Under the pieces are notes generated by a model. That model saw nothing but the letters and a program-made list of their open reading frames with translations. It ran no database searches and had not been told where the DNA came from. The position numbers and the translations under genes were made by a program. This document shows, piece after piece, positions 8,324 through 17,148 of a stretch of 64,000 nucleotides of DNA; position 1 is the first letter of the stretch; the number at the start of each line of letters is the position of its first letter. Source of the DNA: E44-bin88 sp050123275 (GTDB lineage: Bacteria > Chloroflexota > Dehalococcoidia > Dehalococcoidales > BS750m-G39); assembly GCA_050123275.1 (NCBI GenBank), contig JASFHK010000001.1:1-64000 (forward strand), in the 5' to 3' direction.

Positions 8324-9544
8324 ATGTGGGAACAAATCAGAGCTAATCGATGGCGTTCGGTAGTGCTCACCGTGAGCATGGGCCTGCTGCTGCTCTTAAT
8401 CGGATTTCTCATTGGCTATTACTTTGTCGATAATGCCATCGTCGGGCTGGTTATCGCCCTGGTCGTCTGGGGCATCATGAGCCTGGTCGCCTATTTTCAG
8501 GGCGACAGCATTTTGCTGGGGTTGTCGCGGGCGAAGAAGATAAAGCGCGACGATAACCCCCGCCTCTATAACATCGTCGAGGAGATGAAAATCGCCTCGG
8601 GCCTGCCCAAGATGCCCGATATCTATATCATCGACGACCCGGCGCTTAACGCCTTCGCCACCGGGCGCGACCCCAACAAGGCGGCTATCGCCGTCACCTC
8701 GGGGCTGCTGGCCCAGCTCAACCGCGACGAGCTCCAGGGCGTTATCGGCCACGAGATGGCCCACATCAAGAACCGTGACGTGCTGCTGATGGCGATGTGC
8801 GCCGTAATGCTGGGCACCATCGTCATCCTGGCCTGGTACGCCACGCGGGTGCTCTTTTTCAGCAGCGTGGCCGGCGGGCGGAGAAGCTCGGGGGGTGGCG
8901 GCGGCGGCGGGCAGGCCATAATACTGCTGGTGGGCATCGCGCTGATGATACTGGCGCCGATTCTGGCCCAGGTTATCTATTTCACCGTCTCCCGCAAACG
9001 GGAATACTTGGCCGACGCCTCTTCCGCCCTCTATACCCGCTACCCGGAGGGGCTGGCTTCGGCGCTGGAAAAGATTGCCGGCTCGAAGGTGCAGCTCAAG
9101 TCGGCCAACCAGGCGACGGCGCCGATGTATATCCTCAACCCCTTCCGCGAGAAGGGTAGAGCCGCCGCTAACCTGACCAGCACCCATCCCCCCATCCAGG
9201 AACGGATACGCATCCTGCGCGCCATGGCAGGGGCTTCGCTGGCCGATTACGATAAGGCCTACCGCGAGGCGCGGCATCAAAAGAAGGGCGTCGCCCCGGC
9301 CTCGGCGCTGGCGCTGGACAAGGTGTCGGGGGCGGTGGGCCTGCGCGCGGCTTCGGCGGAAACCAAAACCGGGGAAGAGCTTTCGCAAAAGGTGGAGCGC
9401 ACCCGCGAAACTTCGGACATGATGTGGCGCCTTCACGATTACAAGACGCTTAACTGTCCCTGCGGCACCAAACTCCGGGTTTCCCCGGAGTTTAAGGGCG
9501 TTAACGTCAAGTGCCCCCACTGCGGGCGCATCCTGCCCGTCTAG
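8324..9544 (+). CDS. M48-family membrane metalloprotease (HtpX-like) with C-terminal zinc ribbon
   Basis: 406-aa protease with two N-terminal membrane helices (about 14-32 and 37-58), the zinc motif HEMAH at residues 143-147, further hydrophobic helices, and the third ligand Glu near residue 227 in REYLAD. This is the HtpX quality-control protease layout. Beyond the catalytic domain is a linker and a C-terminal ribbon (about 376-406) with CPC and CPHC cysteine pairs, not part of ordinary HtpX. The ribbon may bind zinc and recruit substrate. LemA directly upstream supports a joint membrane-proteostasis role (inference). Confidence 0.9.
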   Translation: MWEQIRANRWRSVVLTVSMGLLLLLIGFLIGYYFVDNAIVGLVIALVVWGIMSLVAYFQGDSILLGLSRAKKIKRDDNPRLYNIVEEMKIASGLPKMPDIYIIDDPALNAFATGRDPNKAAIAVTSGLLAQLNRDELQGVIGHEMAHIKNRDVLLMAMCAVMLGTIVILAWYATRVLFFSSVAGGRRSSGGGGGGGQAIILLVGIALMILAPILAQVIYFTVSRKREYLADASSALYTRYPEGLASALEKIAGSKVQLKSANQATAPMYILNPFREKGRAAANLTSTHPPIQERIRILRAMAGASLADYDKAYREARHQKKGVAPASALALDKVSGAVGLRAASAETKTGEELSQKVERTRETSDMMWRLHDYKTLNCPCGTKLRVSPEFKGVNVKCPHCGRILPV

Positions 9545-9548
9545 CCCG

Positions 9549-10304
9549 CTACTTCGCCATCGTCCGGAAGAGGTGAATCAGGCGGCAGTTAAGCTCGACA
9601 TCCTCCCATTCGGTGAGAGCCAGTGACGTGTGTAGCCTGTCGTCGAAAACCGCCTTGGGGAAAGCCTCCCGCAGCCGCCGCAGCATTTTCTCGAAGTTAG
9701 CCACGGAGGAGACGGCGCGCTCGTCGCCCAGACAGGTATAGGTCAGCTCGTGTTGCAGCAGCTCCACGACGGGCTGGTCGGCCTGGCGGCTGTAGAGCCG
9801 GGCGAAGTCCTCGGTCTGGCCGGACTTTTCGGTGGTCGTTTCCCTGACCGTTTTCCAGGCGGGTGCGCCGCCCAGCATCAGCGTTCGTCCCCAGCTGAAC
9901 TTGCCCCGGGAGCGGGTCGTCTTGATTTCCAGCGAGCTTTCTATACGCCCGGTGACGATAAGAAAGATGTCTCCCGCCGCCAGGCTTATCTCGCCGCCGG
10001 CGCTGTCGCGGAAGTTGACTTCTTTCTTGCCGAATTCCAGGGTTTGCACCGGGAAGGTGTCGGGTAACCGGCAAAGCTCGCTGTCGCTGCAGGCGATTGC
10101 CTTCAGTCCCAGCTTGCCCAGCTCCTTCACCATCGTTTCGGCGAGGAGGGCGTTGTCGGCATGGGCGATGATGCGGGGTAGTTTGCTGGCCAGCAGCAGC
10201 TGGGCGTGGGCTGGGCTCTTGTCGATAACGGCGGCTACGCCGTTTACCAGGTTCGGGTCGAGTTTGGCCGGAGGCGCTATGGCGATATGCACAACTTCAG
10301 CCAT
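9549..10304 (-). CDS. Conserved-looking protein of unknown function (251 aa)
   Basis: 251-aa soluble protein with no signal peptide or membrane segment. The N-terminal 100 residues look like an alternating alpha/beta domain; the middle has a short beta-rich stretch around FRDSAGGEISLAAGD, and the C-terminal region is helical. I recognise no family or catalytic motif. The ATG at 10304 has a GGGGGAA Shine-Dalgarno. It is the last leftward gene after the dikinase cluster, but an intrinsic terminator at 10340-10377 separates it, so it may be expressed alone. It converges on the M48 protease gene with a 4-bp gap. Confidence 0.6.
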   Translation of the reverse strand: MAEVVHIAIAPPAKLDPNLVNGVAAVIDKSPAHAQLLLASKLPRIIAHADNALLAETMVKELGKLGLKAIACSDSELCRLPDTFPVQTLEFGKKEVNFRDSAGGEISLAAGDIFLIVTGRIESSLEIKTTRSRGKFSWGRTLMLGGAPAWKTVRETTTEKSGQTEDFARLYSRQADQPVVELLQHELTYTCLGDERAVSSVANFEKMLRRLREAFPKAVFDDRLHTSLALTEWEDVELNCRLIHLFRTMAK

Positions 10305-10339
10305 CTTCGTTCCCCCTGCCCTTAGGTTGATAAAAGCAC

Positions 10340-10377
10340 GGGTGAGGGCATCGCACTGATTTTTGATACCCTCACCC
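10340..10377 (-). terminator. Intrinsic terminator after the second dikinase-type gene
   Basis: GGGTGAGGG (10340-10348) pairs with CCCTCACCC (10369-10377), extended inward by ATC/GAT past one mismatch. On the minus strand the hairpin is followed by GTGCTTTTAT. The + strand side is also T-rich, so it may act in both directions. Confidence 0.65.
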
Positions 10378-10403
10378 TCATTTTGCTTTTTCCTTTTACG
10401 GCT

Positions 10404-12122
10404 CTATTTCAGCTTGAAGACCAGACCCTGGTCGGCGTCGAGTTTAACCTTGTCGCCTTCGTTGATAACCAGGGTGCCGTTGCCGGTGTTCAGCACCAGC
10501 GGGATGTCGTACTCGCGGCAGTGGATACAGGCGTGGCTCAGGGAACCGCCGCTGTTGGTGACGATGCCCTTGACCAGCGGCAGTATCGGCGTCCAGCCCG
10601 AGGACATGCCCGGTACGACGATGATATCGCCCGGCTTGGTCGAGAAAACGTCCTCGTTGTTGACCACTAGGTGGGCGGTGCCTTCCACGGTGCCGGAGGG
10701 GCTGCCGCAAAGGCCGAACAGCGCGGCCCCCGTTTCCGGCCTGGGGATGGGGGCGTCGCCGGCGACGACCTTGGCCACGATGGCGTCGTGAGCCGAGGCG
10801 ATGTGCTTGTTGATGGTTTCCGGCGATATCGGGCCGTCGGAGACGATGTGCGAGCGCGATTTGTATTCCTTCTGGGCGGTCCAGGTGTTCTTGCGGTCGG
10901 CGACGATATCCTTGATTTCATAGGAGTCGGGGTAGGCGATAAACAGCTCCAGCTCGTCGGGGATAAAGAGGAAGAGATCGTCGGGGTCTTCGATGGTGCC
11001 GAACTTGACCAGCCTCTTGCCGATTTGCCTCAAGCAGTAGCGGAAGGTGGTGTGGCAGCCTTGCTCCCAGGCGACGTCGTGGCTCTCGCTGAAGGAGCTC
11101 GAGCGCTGGCTCACGTTAAGGGTAGCCAGGAACCAGTCCATGTCCTTGTAGCCGGAAGACTTGACCTTAGCGATAAGGTCTTTGGTGCATTCTTCCCGTT
11201 CCGGAATCAGGCGCTCACGGATGGCGTCCAGCGGGAAGGGCTCCTTGGCGTCCTGCGACATCTGCAGGTACTGCTGGATGTGGGCGACGGCCGGGGTGGG
11301 GTCTTCCCACCAGGAGGGGACGATGAACTCCATCATGCGCGGCGAGCGCCAGCCGTAGCCCTTGCCGATCATGAACTCGTGGAGGTCTTTTTCCACCCAT
11401 TCCTTGCCCGCCGCCGTCTTCTTCAGCTCGGGGATAACGTCGGCGGCCGCGTTCTTGGTGAAAACGTCAGCGATTTTAAGCTCGATGGCGCGGCTGCGCA
11501 GTCCCCAGAGCGCCTTGTCCTGGACGAAGAGGTCGTTATCATAGCCGCGGATGATGCGGTGCCATTCCGGTGAGAACTCCTTGATGCCGGCGTACTTCTC
11601 GGCAATCTCGTTGCAACTCCAGCAGGCTTCGTAGACCGGGTATATCAGGTGGAAATGGGTCTCCCACTCGCGGTAGAGCAACTGTATCGCTTCGCGGAAG
11701 AGCTTGTAAAGATCGTACTGGGGGGCGTTTTCGTAATCGAAAGTCCTGAATTTGTTGCACCAGGTTATCAGCTCGTTTTCCATATCGGTATAGAGCTGGT
11801 CGCCCTTGGGGGCGTAGGTTTCCATGATGAACTTCTTGAAGCCCTTTTGCCGCTCTTTAATCTCGTTCTCATCGCTGATTCTGAGGGAGCTGGCCAGGGC
11901 GCAGCCCTCTATACCGCGGGTTTCACTGCCCCTGATGGTGGGTATCGAGGACTCGTTAATGCCATAGCAGAGACCGTGGGCCAGCGGGTAGCACCACATC
12001 CAGTTGAACAACGGCGTCCAGGCCGGGTAGCTATGGCCGAGATTCACGAACCAAAGCGGGAATTTCTTGAGGTCCCGCTTCGGCCAGAACTCTCTGGGAT
12101 GCATGTTCCAAGTCCAGGGCAT
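10404..12122 (-). CDS. PEP-synthase-type phosphotransfer subunit (phenylphosphate synthase alpha-like), paralogue 2
   Basis: 572-aa protein with a long helical substrate-type region followed by the phospho-histidine swivel domain of PEP-utilising enzymes. The active-site segment reads GGSLSHACIHCREYDIPLVL, with catalytic H530. There is no ATP-grasp domain, so the ATP must be activated by a separate subunit, probably the one at 16051-17091. The N-terminal 90 residues align by eye with the paralogue at 14299-16011 (shared WF...HS.P...PLF and SIPT..G.E.R). Such split dikinases transfer a phosphate from ATP via His to an alcohol or phenol, as in phenylphosphate synthase. It has its own promoter and a good AAGGAGGA Shine-Dalgarno. 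Substrate unknown. Confidence 0.75.
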   Translation of the reverse strand: MPWTWNMHPREFWPKRDLKKFPLWFVNLGHSYPAWTPLFNWMWCYPLAHGLCYGINESSIPTIRGSETRGIEGCALASSLRISDENEIKERQKGFKKFIMETYAPKGDQLYTDMENELITWCNKFRTFDYENAPQYDLYKLFREAIQLLYREWETHFHLIYPVYEACWSCNEIAEKYAGIKEFSPEWHRIIRGYDNDLFVQDKALWGLRSRAIELKIADVFTKNAAADVIPELKKTAAGKEWVEKDLHEFMIGKGYGWRSPRMMEFIVPSWWEDPTPAVAHIQQYLQMSQDAKEPFPLDAIRERLIPEREECTKDLIAKVKSSGYKDMDWFLATLNVSQRSSSFSESHDVAWEQGCHTTFRYCLRQIGKRLVKFGTIEDPDDLFLFIPDELELFIAYPDSYEIKDIVADRKNTWTAQKEYKSRSHIVSDGPISPETINKHIASAHDAIVAKVVAGDAPIPRPETGAALFGLCGSPSGTVEGTAHLVVNNEDVFSTKPGDIIVVPGMSSGWTPILPLVKGIVTNSGGSLSHACIHCREYDIPLVLNTGNGTLVINEGDKVKLDADQGLVFKLK

Positions 12123-12163
12123 ATCTCATTCCTCCTTAAGAAATTTATTAATTAACTAACTTA

Positions 12164-12185
12164 ACGGTATTGCTTATTATACCGT
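12164..12185 (-). promoter_or_regulatory. Promoter with inverted repeat ACGGTAT-N8-ATACCGT
   Basis: TATAAT on the minus strand (12176-12181) sits inside a perfect 7-bp inverted repeat (12164-12170 and 12179-12185). The -35 is weak (TTTAGC). The repeat overlapping the -10 suggests repression of the second dikinase-type gene. Confidence 0.45.
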
Positions 12186-12213
12186 ATCTTGCCTATAAGC
12201 TAAAGGGCTAATC

Positions 12214-12966
12214 CTAGTTTACCCGCCGCCCGCCGTTGACCAGCAGCGTTTGCCCGCTGATGAAGTCGCTGCCGTCGCTGGCGAAGAAGACGACGGCGCC
12301 GACGATGTCCTCGGGGACGCCGAAACGCCCCAGGGGCGCCGAGCTGGCGTCCATCTTTTCCATGTTGACGTAGCTGCGCGTGGCCGGGGTGTCGATGACG
12401 CCGGGGGCGACCACGTTGGCGCAGATGTTATAGGGGCCCAGCTCGCCGGCCAGGACGCGGGTCATGCCGATAACGGCGCTCTTGGCCGCCGTGTAGTGAA
12501 TCAGCCCCTTGGTGGGGGCGAAGCACGCCTCGGAGGCGATGTTGATAATCTTACCCTTGCCCTGTTTTTTCATCTGGGGAACGACGGCGCGGGTGCAGAG
12601 CCAGGTGCCCTTGGCGCTGACGGCCAGCATCTTGTCCCACTCCGCCAGCGAAATCTGGTCGAAGGCGCCGCGCGTCAGCCCGTGGTAAAAGCCGGCGTTG
12701 TTGACCAGGGCGTCGATGCGCCCGAAGGCTTCTATCGTCTTTTCGGCCATCTGCCGGGTAGCGGCTTCGGAGGTGACGTCGGTGTTGAGGGCGATGGCGC
12801 CGCCGCCCGCCGCTTTGATTGCGTCGGCCACCGCCCGGGATTCCTTATCGGCGATGTCGGCCACCACCACCTCGGCGCCTTCCTCGGCCATTTTCAGGCA
12901 ATAGGCCTTGCCCAGGCCGTTGGCGCCGCCGGTCACGATAACTACCTTGTCGTCTAAGATTCCCAT
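12214..12966 (-). CDS. Short-chain dehydrogenase/reductase (classical SDR)
   Basis: 250-aa classical SDR with TGGANGLG at 12-19, NNAG at 89-92, and the catalytic set S145, Y158 and K162. The Asp at the end of strand beta-2 (ADIAD near 37) favours NAD over NADP. It closely parallels the SDR at 17149-17901: same length and the same C-terminal FFASD.SDF.SGQT....GGRR pattern, so the two are paralogues within one cluster. Likely role: oxidation or reduction of a ring or chain hydroxyl in the pathway run by the neighbouring dikinase and CoA-ligase genes (inference). Confidence 0.88.
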   Translation of the reverse strand: MGILDDKVVIVTGGANGLGKAYCLKMAEEGAEVVVADIADKESRAVADAIKAAGGGAIALNTDVTSEAATRQMAEKTIEAFGRIDALVNNAGFYHGLTRGAFDQISLAEWDKMLAVSAKGTWLCTRAVVPQMKKQGKGKIINIASEACFAPTKGLIHYTAAKSAVIGMTRVLAGELGPYNICANVVAPGVIDTPATRSYVNMEKMDASSAPLGRFGVPEDIVGAVVFFASDGSDFISGQTLLVNGGRRVN

Positions 12967-12991
12967 TTTTTAAGCCCCTCTCCTTAAAAAA

Positions 12992-13774
12992 TTATACGGC
13001 GAGAAAGCCCCCGTCCACGGGTAGGGCGACGCCGGTGATGCCCGAAGCCTTCTCCGAGACGAGAAAGAGGGCGGCGTCGGCGACCTCCTCCTCGGTGATG
13101 AAACGCCCCAGCGGGATGCGCTTTTTGTCACGTTTTTCCCACTCCTCGGGGGTGATGCCCAGTTCCTTGGCTCGCTTCTGAGAAATAAGGGGCCGGTTGC
13201 CGGTCTGGACGCGCCCCGGGCAGAGGCAGTTTACCCTGATGTCGTCCTTGGCCAGCGCTACTGCCAGCTTGCGGGTGAGCATGACCAGCCCGGTCTTGGC
13301 CAGCGAGTAGGTTACCGAGAAGCCCGATTGCTTCAGGCCCGCCACCGAGCTGGTAAAGAGGATAGCCCCGCCCTTCTTACGCAACTGGGGCAGGGCGCAC
13401 TGGACGCCGAAGACGCCCGCTTTCAGGTTCACGTCCATCATCTCGTCGTAGCGCGCCTGGGTAAGGCTGTCGATGTCGTCGGGGCCCATGATGCCGGCGT
13501 TGTGCCAGTAGATGTCCAGCCGCCCGAAGGCGCTTACCGCCTCGTTGACCAGCCGTTCGATATCGCCGGTCGCGGTCATGTCGGCGGCGACGAAACGCGC
13601 CTGGCCGCCCCGCTTTTCTATGGCCGCCACCACCTCGCCGCCCCGCTTCTGGTTGCGCCCGCTGATAACGACACGTGCGCCTTCACGGGCGAAGGCGATG
13701 GCCCCGGCACGACCGATGCCCGAGGTCGAGCCGGTGATAACGGCTACCTTTCCATGTAACAGTAGCTCTGGCAT
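12992..13774 (-). CDS. Short-chain dehydrogenase/reductase (classical SDR)
   Basis: 260-aa classical SDR with TGSTSGIG at 14-21, an HNAG variant of NNAG at 91-94, serines 142-143, Y156 and K160 (YSLAK). It is more distant from the two 250-aa SDRs of the cluster and probably catalyses a separate step. It lies 25 bp upstream of the 12214-12966 SDR and 9 bp downstream of the cupin gene, in a tight leftward run that looks like one transcript. The substrate is not evident. Confidence 0.88.
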   Translation of the reverse strand: MPELLLHGKVAVITGSTSGIGRAGAIAFAREGARVVISGRNQKRGGEVVAAIEKRGGQARFVAADMTATGDIERLVNEAVSAFGRLDIYWHNAGIMGPDDIDSLTQARYDEMMDVNLKAGVFGVQCALPQLRKKGGAILFTSSVAGLKQSGFSVTYSLAKTGLVMLTRKLAVALAKDDIRVNCLCPGRVQTGNRPLISQKRAKELGITPEEWEKRDKKRIPLGRFITEEEVADAALFLVSEKASGITGVALPVDGGFLAV

Positions 13775-13783
13775 TTTTCCCCG

Positions 13784-14215
13784 TTACCTATAGGTTTTGC
13801 CCGGCCCCGCCGTGAAGTGAAAGATGGGCCGGTCCACCCTCTTGATGTGCAGCGGGCAGTGCTTCATCCCCTTGGGCACGAAGATGAGGCAGCTCTTGGT
13901 CAGGTTGAACTTCTCGTCTTCCAGCCATATCTCGACCTCGCCGCAGAGGTCTTCCGGGTCGTCGGGGTTGGTTCCGAAGAAGGTGATGACCTCGTCGAAG
14001 GGGTGGGTGTGGGCTTCCACCTCGGGCTTGTCCATGCCTTTCCAGAACCAGACGCATTCGCAGTAAAAGGCCCCCTTGAAGACGTCGTCGTCAAGGTAGG
14101 CCATGGCGGTCCTGGTGTCGCCGGCGGTCTTGAGGGCTTCGCGCCTGAATTCGGGTAGCTTGAGGTCGGACTTGGTCTTGGTGATGATGTGCTTGCCGTA
14201 CTTGGATTCTGCCAT
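13784..14215 (-). CDS. Cupin-fold protein
   Basis: 143-aa single-domain cupin. The first metal motif gives H69, H71 and E75 (AHTHPFDE) and the second gives H119 (PKGMKHC), a complete 3-His/1-Glu site for Fe, Mn or Zn. The surrounding glycine turns (GEVEIWLED, VPKGMKH) fit the double-stranded beta-helix. Cupins of this size include decarboxylases, isomerases and dioxygenases; an oxygenase would be odd in a cluster that otherwise looks anaerobic. Its tight packing between an SDR and the dikinase-type gene argues for a catalytic or substrate-handling role there. Confidence 0.8.
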   Translation of the reverse strand: MAESKYGKHIITKTKSDLKLPEFRREALKTAGDTRTAMAYLDDDVFKGAFYCECVWFWKGMDKPEVEAHTHPFDEVITFFGTNPDDPEDLCGEVEIWLEDEKFNLTKSCLIFVPKGMKHCPLHIKRVDRPIFHFTAGPGKTYR

Positions 14216-14298
14216 TTTCTCCTCTCCAGTGTCGCATTCGACTAAAGATAGCCCGTAACGGCCGGTCGTTTGGGGGCGTCCCGGCTCTTGGGTAGGTT

Positions 14299-16011
14299 CT
14301 ATTTATCCAGGATATAAATAGCGCCGTTGCTGGCGTCTATCTTTAGTCGCTGCCCGGTTTTAATCAGAGAGGTGCCCTCTTTGACGTTGACGATGGTGGG
14401 CACGCCGTATTCCCGTCCGATAATGGCGGCATGGCAGAGGGTTCCGCCGGTATCGGTGATGACACCGTTGACCAGCCCGAAGACGGGCGTCCAGGTGGGG
14501 TTGGTGCTGGGGGCGACCAGGATTTCGCCCGGTTGCACCTCTTTCAGGTCCTCGTACTTGTTGACCACGCGGGCGACGCCCTCGGCTTCGCCGGAGCAGC
14601 CGCAGATGCCCCAGAGGTCGGCCTTGAGGCTGGGCTTGGGCTTGGGTACTTCGCCGACGACAATCTTGATGGCGATGGCGTCCCGCGAGGGAAGCAGGTC
14701 TTTGTCGACGGCTTCCTCCAGGCCGGAGCGCTTGGTGATCACAGGCGGATTGCCCGCCTTTTGCGCCTTTTGCCACGCCGCCCGCCGCCGCCGCGTCAGC
14801 CAGCGCAGGTCGTGCGCCTCGGGCACCATTATCGCCCGGTCGATTTCGTCGGGGTTGAGCAGAAGGATATCATCGGGGTTGTCGATGGCGCCGCTTTTAG
14901 CCAGCCTTTTGCCCATGGCCATGTAGCCGCGGCGCATTAGAGCGTGGATGCTCAGCTCGCAGTAGAGGTCGTGCTCCTCGCTGTAGGAGCTGGCCTTGCC
15001 CGCCAGCTTGATGATGCCCTTGAAGAGCGCTTTCTCCTCGGTGGGCACCTTTTTCAGGAAGGCGCTGATGGCGGCGCGGCGCTTTTTGGTAATCTGGGCG
15101 CGCGTGGCTTCCAGGTCGTAGCTGCTGTCGCGCTTGATGTTGTCCCTCACCAGCCCGATGGGGGTGGCCGGGTCTTCCAGCCAGTAGGGCTCGTTGAAGT
15201 CGGTGAAGTGCTGCATGCGCCAGCCGCCGATTTCGTCGGTGGTCATGTAGTCCATGAAGGCTTTGAGCCACTCCTTGCCCTTTTCCGATTCTTTGAGTTT
15301 GGGGAGGATTTCGCGGGGCTGGTTCTGCTTGAAGAGGTCGCCCAGCTTCATCTCGACGGCGAGCCGCCCGAACTCCCAGAGCTTTTTGTCCATCTGGTAT
15401 ATCTTGTTGTCGAAGCCGCGCATCATGTCTTGGAAGGCGGCTTCCTGGTCGCTTAAACCGAAGCGCTCCTTGGTGAGGGCTTCCAGGAGCAGCCAGGTGT
15501 TGAAGGAGGTGTACATGCCCATGAAATGGATTTCCCACATCCGTGTGTAGGCTTCCATCAGGTCGTAGTTGTGGTGGTATAGCTGGAGGTTACTGGCGCG
15601 CTCGACGTCGAGCTTTTTGAGGTTGTCGTAGATGCCCAGCAGCTCCTTCTTGTATTTGTTCCAGAGGCCGTCGAAGTCTTCCAGCCAGGGACGCAGCGCC
15701 TGGCGGAACCTGGCCTCGCGCCGGGCGATTTCCGTCTGGTCGCGGACGACGTGCAAAGCGCAGTAAATGCTGTTGTTATGGATGCGGAGCTCCCAGCCCT
15801 TGCAGGTGGGGATGCTCAGCTCGGTGCAGGCCGCTTTGAAGCCGTGGCTGCAGAAGCGGGCCCACTGGTAACAGAATAGGGGCGACAGCGGCGGCACGCT
15901 GTGGGTGCCGTCGAGGAACCATGAGGGCAGGGCAGCGAGGTCAACTTCCTCGATGAAGTCATAGCCGGGAACTATGTCCCAGATTCTTGACGACTGCTCT
16001 TGCTTAGGCAC
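14299..16011 (-). CDS. PEP-synthase-type phosphotransfer subunit (phenylphosphate synthase alpha-like), paralogue 1
   Basis: 570-aa protein with a large helical N-terminal region and a C-terminal phospho-histidine domain. The catalytic segment GGTLCHAAIIGREYGVPTIV is very close to the active site of PEP synthase, with H527 as the phosphorylated residue. No ATP-grasp domain is present; the next gene upstream (16051-17091) supplies it. The roughly 570 + 346 aa split matches the two catalytic subunits of phenylphosphate synthase, which converts phenol and ATP to phenylphosphate, AMP and Pi. Rifampin phosphotransferase has the same modules in one chain. No UbiD-type phenylphosphate carboxylase is in the window, so phenol as substrate is unproven. 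Confidence 0.8.
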   Translation of the reverse strand: MPKQEQSSRIWDIVPGYDFIEEVDLAALPSWFLDGTHSVPPLSPLFCYQWARFCSHGFKAACTELSIPTCKGWELRIHNNSIYCALHVVRDQTEIARREARFRQALRPWLEDFDGLWNKYKKELLGIYDNLKKLDVERASNLQLYHHNYDLMEAYTRMWEIHFMGMYTSFNTWLLLEALTKERFGLSDQEAAFQDMMRGFDNKIYQMDKKLWEFGRLAVEMKLGDLFKQNQPREILPKLKESEKGKEWLKAFMDYMTTDEIGGWRMQHFTDFNEPYWLEDPATPIGLVRDNIKRDSSYDLEATRAQITKKRRAAISAFLKKVPTEEKALFKGIIKLAGKASSYSEEHDLYCELSIHALMRRGYMAMGKRLAKSGAIDNPDDILLLNPDEIDRAIMVPEAHDLRWLTRRRRAAWQKAQKAGNPPVITKRSGLEEAVDKDLLPSRDAIAIKIVVGEVPKPKPSLKADLWGICGCSGEAEGVARVVNKYEDLKEVQPGEILVAPSTNPTWTPVFGLVNGVITDTGGTLCHAAIIGREYGVPTIVNVKEGTSLIKTGQRLKIDASNGAIYILDK

Positions 16012-16050
16012 CTTTCACCTCTGCCTGTTTCGGGTAGTCGGTGTGTCTAA

Positions 16051-17091
16051 TCAGGGCCTGTAAAATTTCTGCACAATCAGGTCTATCATCCGGTCGGTGA
16101 CCGACTCCGGCTTCCTCACCGTCAGCTTGGCCGGGCGCGTCTGGAGGAGCAACAGGTGGTGGGGCGTCGGGGAATCGCTGTCGATGGCCCACTCCGTGTC
16201 CTGCGGCCGGTCGAAATGCTCTTCGAGATGTAAGGCTATTTTGGCGATGGCCGCTATCTCTTTTTGGCTCAGGGAAGACGCCGACCTCTTTTTGGCCGGC
16301 ACGTCGTCGTGTCCCACCCCCTGCTTTTCACTGACCACCCTCTTCGTCTTTTTGCCGATGGCGCTTTCCACTATCTCCAGCGTCGCCTTGTCCACCACGA
16401 AGCGGTCCACGTCACCGGTGCCGTTGACCACTCCCTCCCCCAGCCCCCAGCCGGAATTGATGATTATCTTGGAAGTGTCGCCGGTGACGGGGTCCAGGGT
16501 GAAGGCGATGCCCGCCGAGCGGGCGTTTACCATTTTGATCACGGCGACCCCCAGTTCGTCGCTGTTGACGGGTATGTCCTTGTTAACCCGCAGGGCGATG
16601 GCCCGCGCCGTGTAGGCGCTCGACCAGACCTTCTTTATCTTGTCGAGCACGTCCTCGATGCCGACCACGTTGAGGTAGGTCTCGAACATGCCCGGCCGGC
16701 TCTCCGTCCCCGACGAGCGCACCGAGACAGCGCCGTCGGGTTTTTCGCCCTTTTGCTCCAGCTCCCGGTAGTAGGCGGTGGTCGTCTCGACCAGCGCCAC
16801 CGGCATCTCCTTGCCCTCGATGATGCCCCTGATTTTAAGGCTCATCTCGTCGAAGACGGCGATGCTCTTGCCCTTGAGCTTGCCCATCCGCTTTACATAT
16901 TCGGCTATTTCCACCGCCGCCCCCGTTTCCTTGGCGAAGCGGCGGTACATGTCGATGCTGGTGGCGAAGCCGAGCGGGACGGGCAAGCCCATGCGCCGCA
17001 TTTCACCCAGGTTGGCGCACTTTTTGCCTACCAGCTGTTTGTGCTCTTGCCCTAGCTCTTCGAAGCGGAATATTAGTTTCGCCGGGCTCAT
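16051..17091 (-). CDS. ATP-grasp subunit of a PEP-synthase-type dikinase (phenylphosphate synthase beta-like)
   Basis: 346-aa protein equal to the N-terminal nucleotide-binding domain of PEP synthase / pyruvate phosphate dikinase. Visible motifs: KCANLGEM with a LPVPLGF near 30-45, SVRSSGTESRPGMFET around 123-138 (ATP loop), DPVTGD near 198, GLGEGVVNG near 215, and a terminal LLQTRP. It lacks the swivel His domain and PEP-binding barrel, so it must work with a separate partner: the gene 39 bp downstream, and possibly the second paralogue. It would transfer the beta-phosphate of ATP to the partner His, releasing AMP and Pi. The only ATP-grasp gene in the cluster. Confidence 0.85.
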   Translation of the reverse strand: MSPAKLIFRFEELGQEHKQLVGKKCANLGEMRRMGLPVPLGFATSIDMYRRFAKETGAAVEIAEYVKRMGKLKGKSIAVFDEMSLKIRGIIEGKEMPVALVETTTAYYRELEQKGEKPDGAVSVRSSGTESRPGMFETYLNVVGIEDVLDKIKKVWSSAYTARAIALRVNKDIPVNSDELGVAVIKMVNARSAGIAFTLDPVTGDTSKIIINSGWGLGEGVVNGTGDVDRFVVDKATLEIVESAIGKKTKRVVSEKQGVGHDDVPAKKRSASSLSQKEIAAIAKIALHLEEHFDRPQDTEWAIDSDSPTPHHLLLLQTRPAKLTVRKPESVTDRMIDLIVQKFYRP

Positions 17092-17148
17092 TTACCCCCT
17101 CTCGGCGATGGCCCCCCTGCTCACGGTTAGGGGAGAGAATTCTTCGGT

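Noticed and set aside
14299..17091. Ordinary PEP synthase or pyruvate phosphate dikinase
   Set aside because: The ATP-grasp and His domains are on separate proteins and no PEP-binding barrel is seen.
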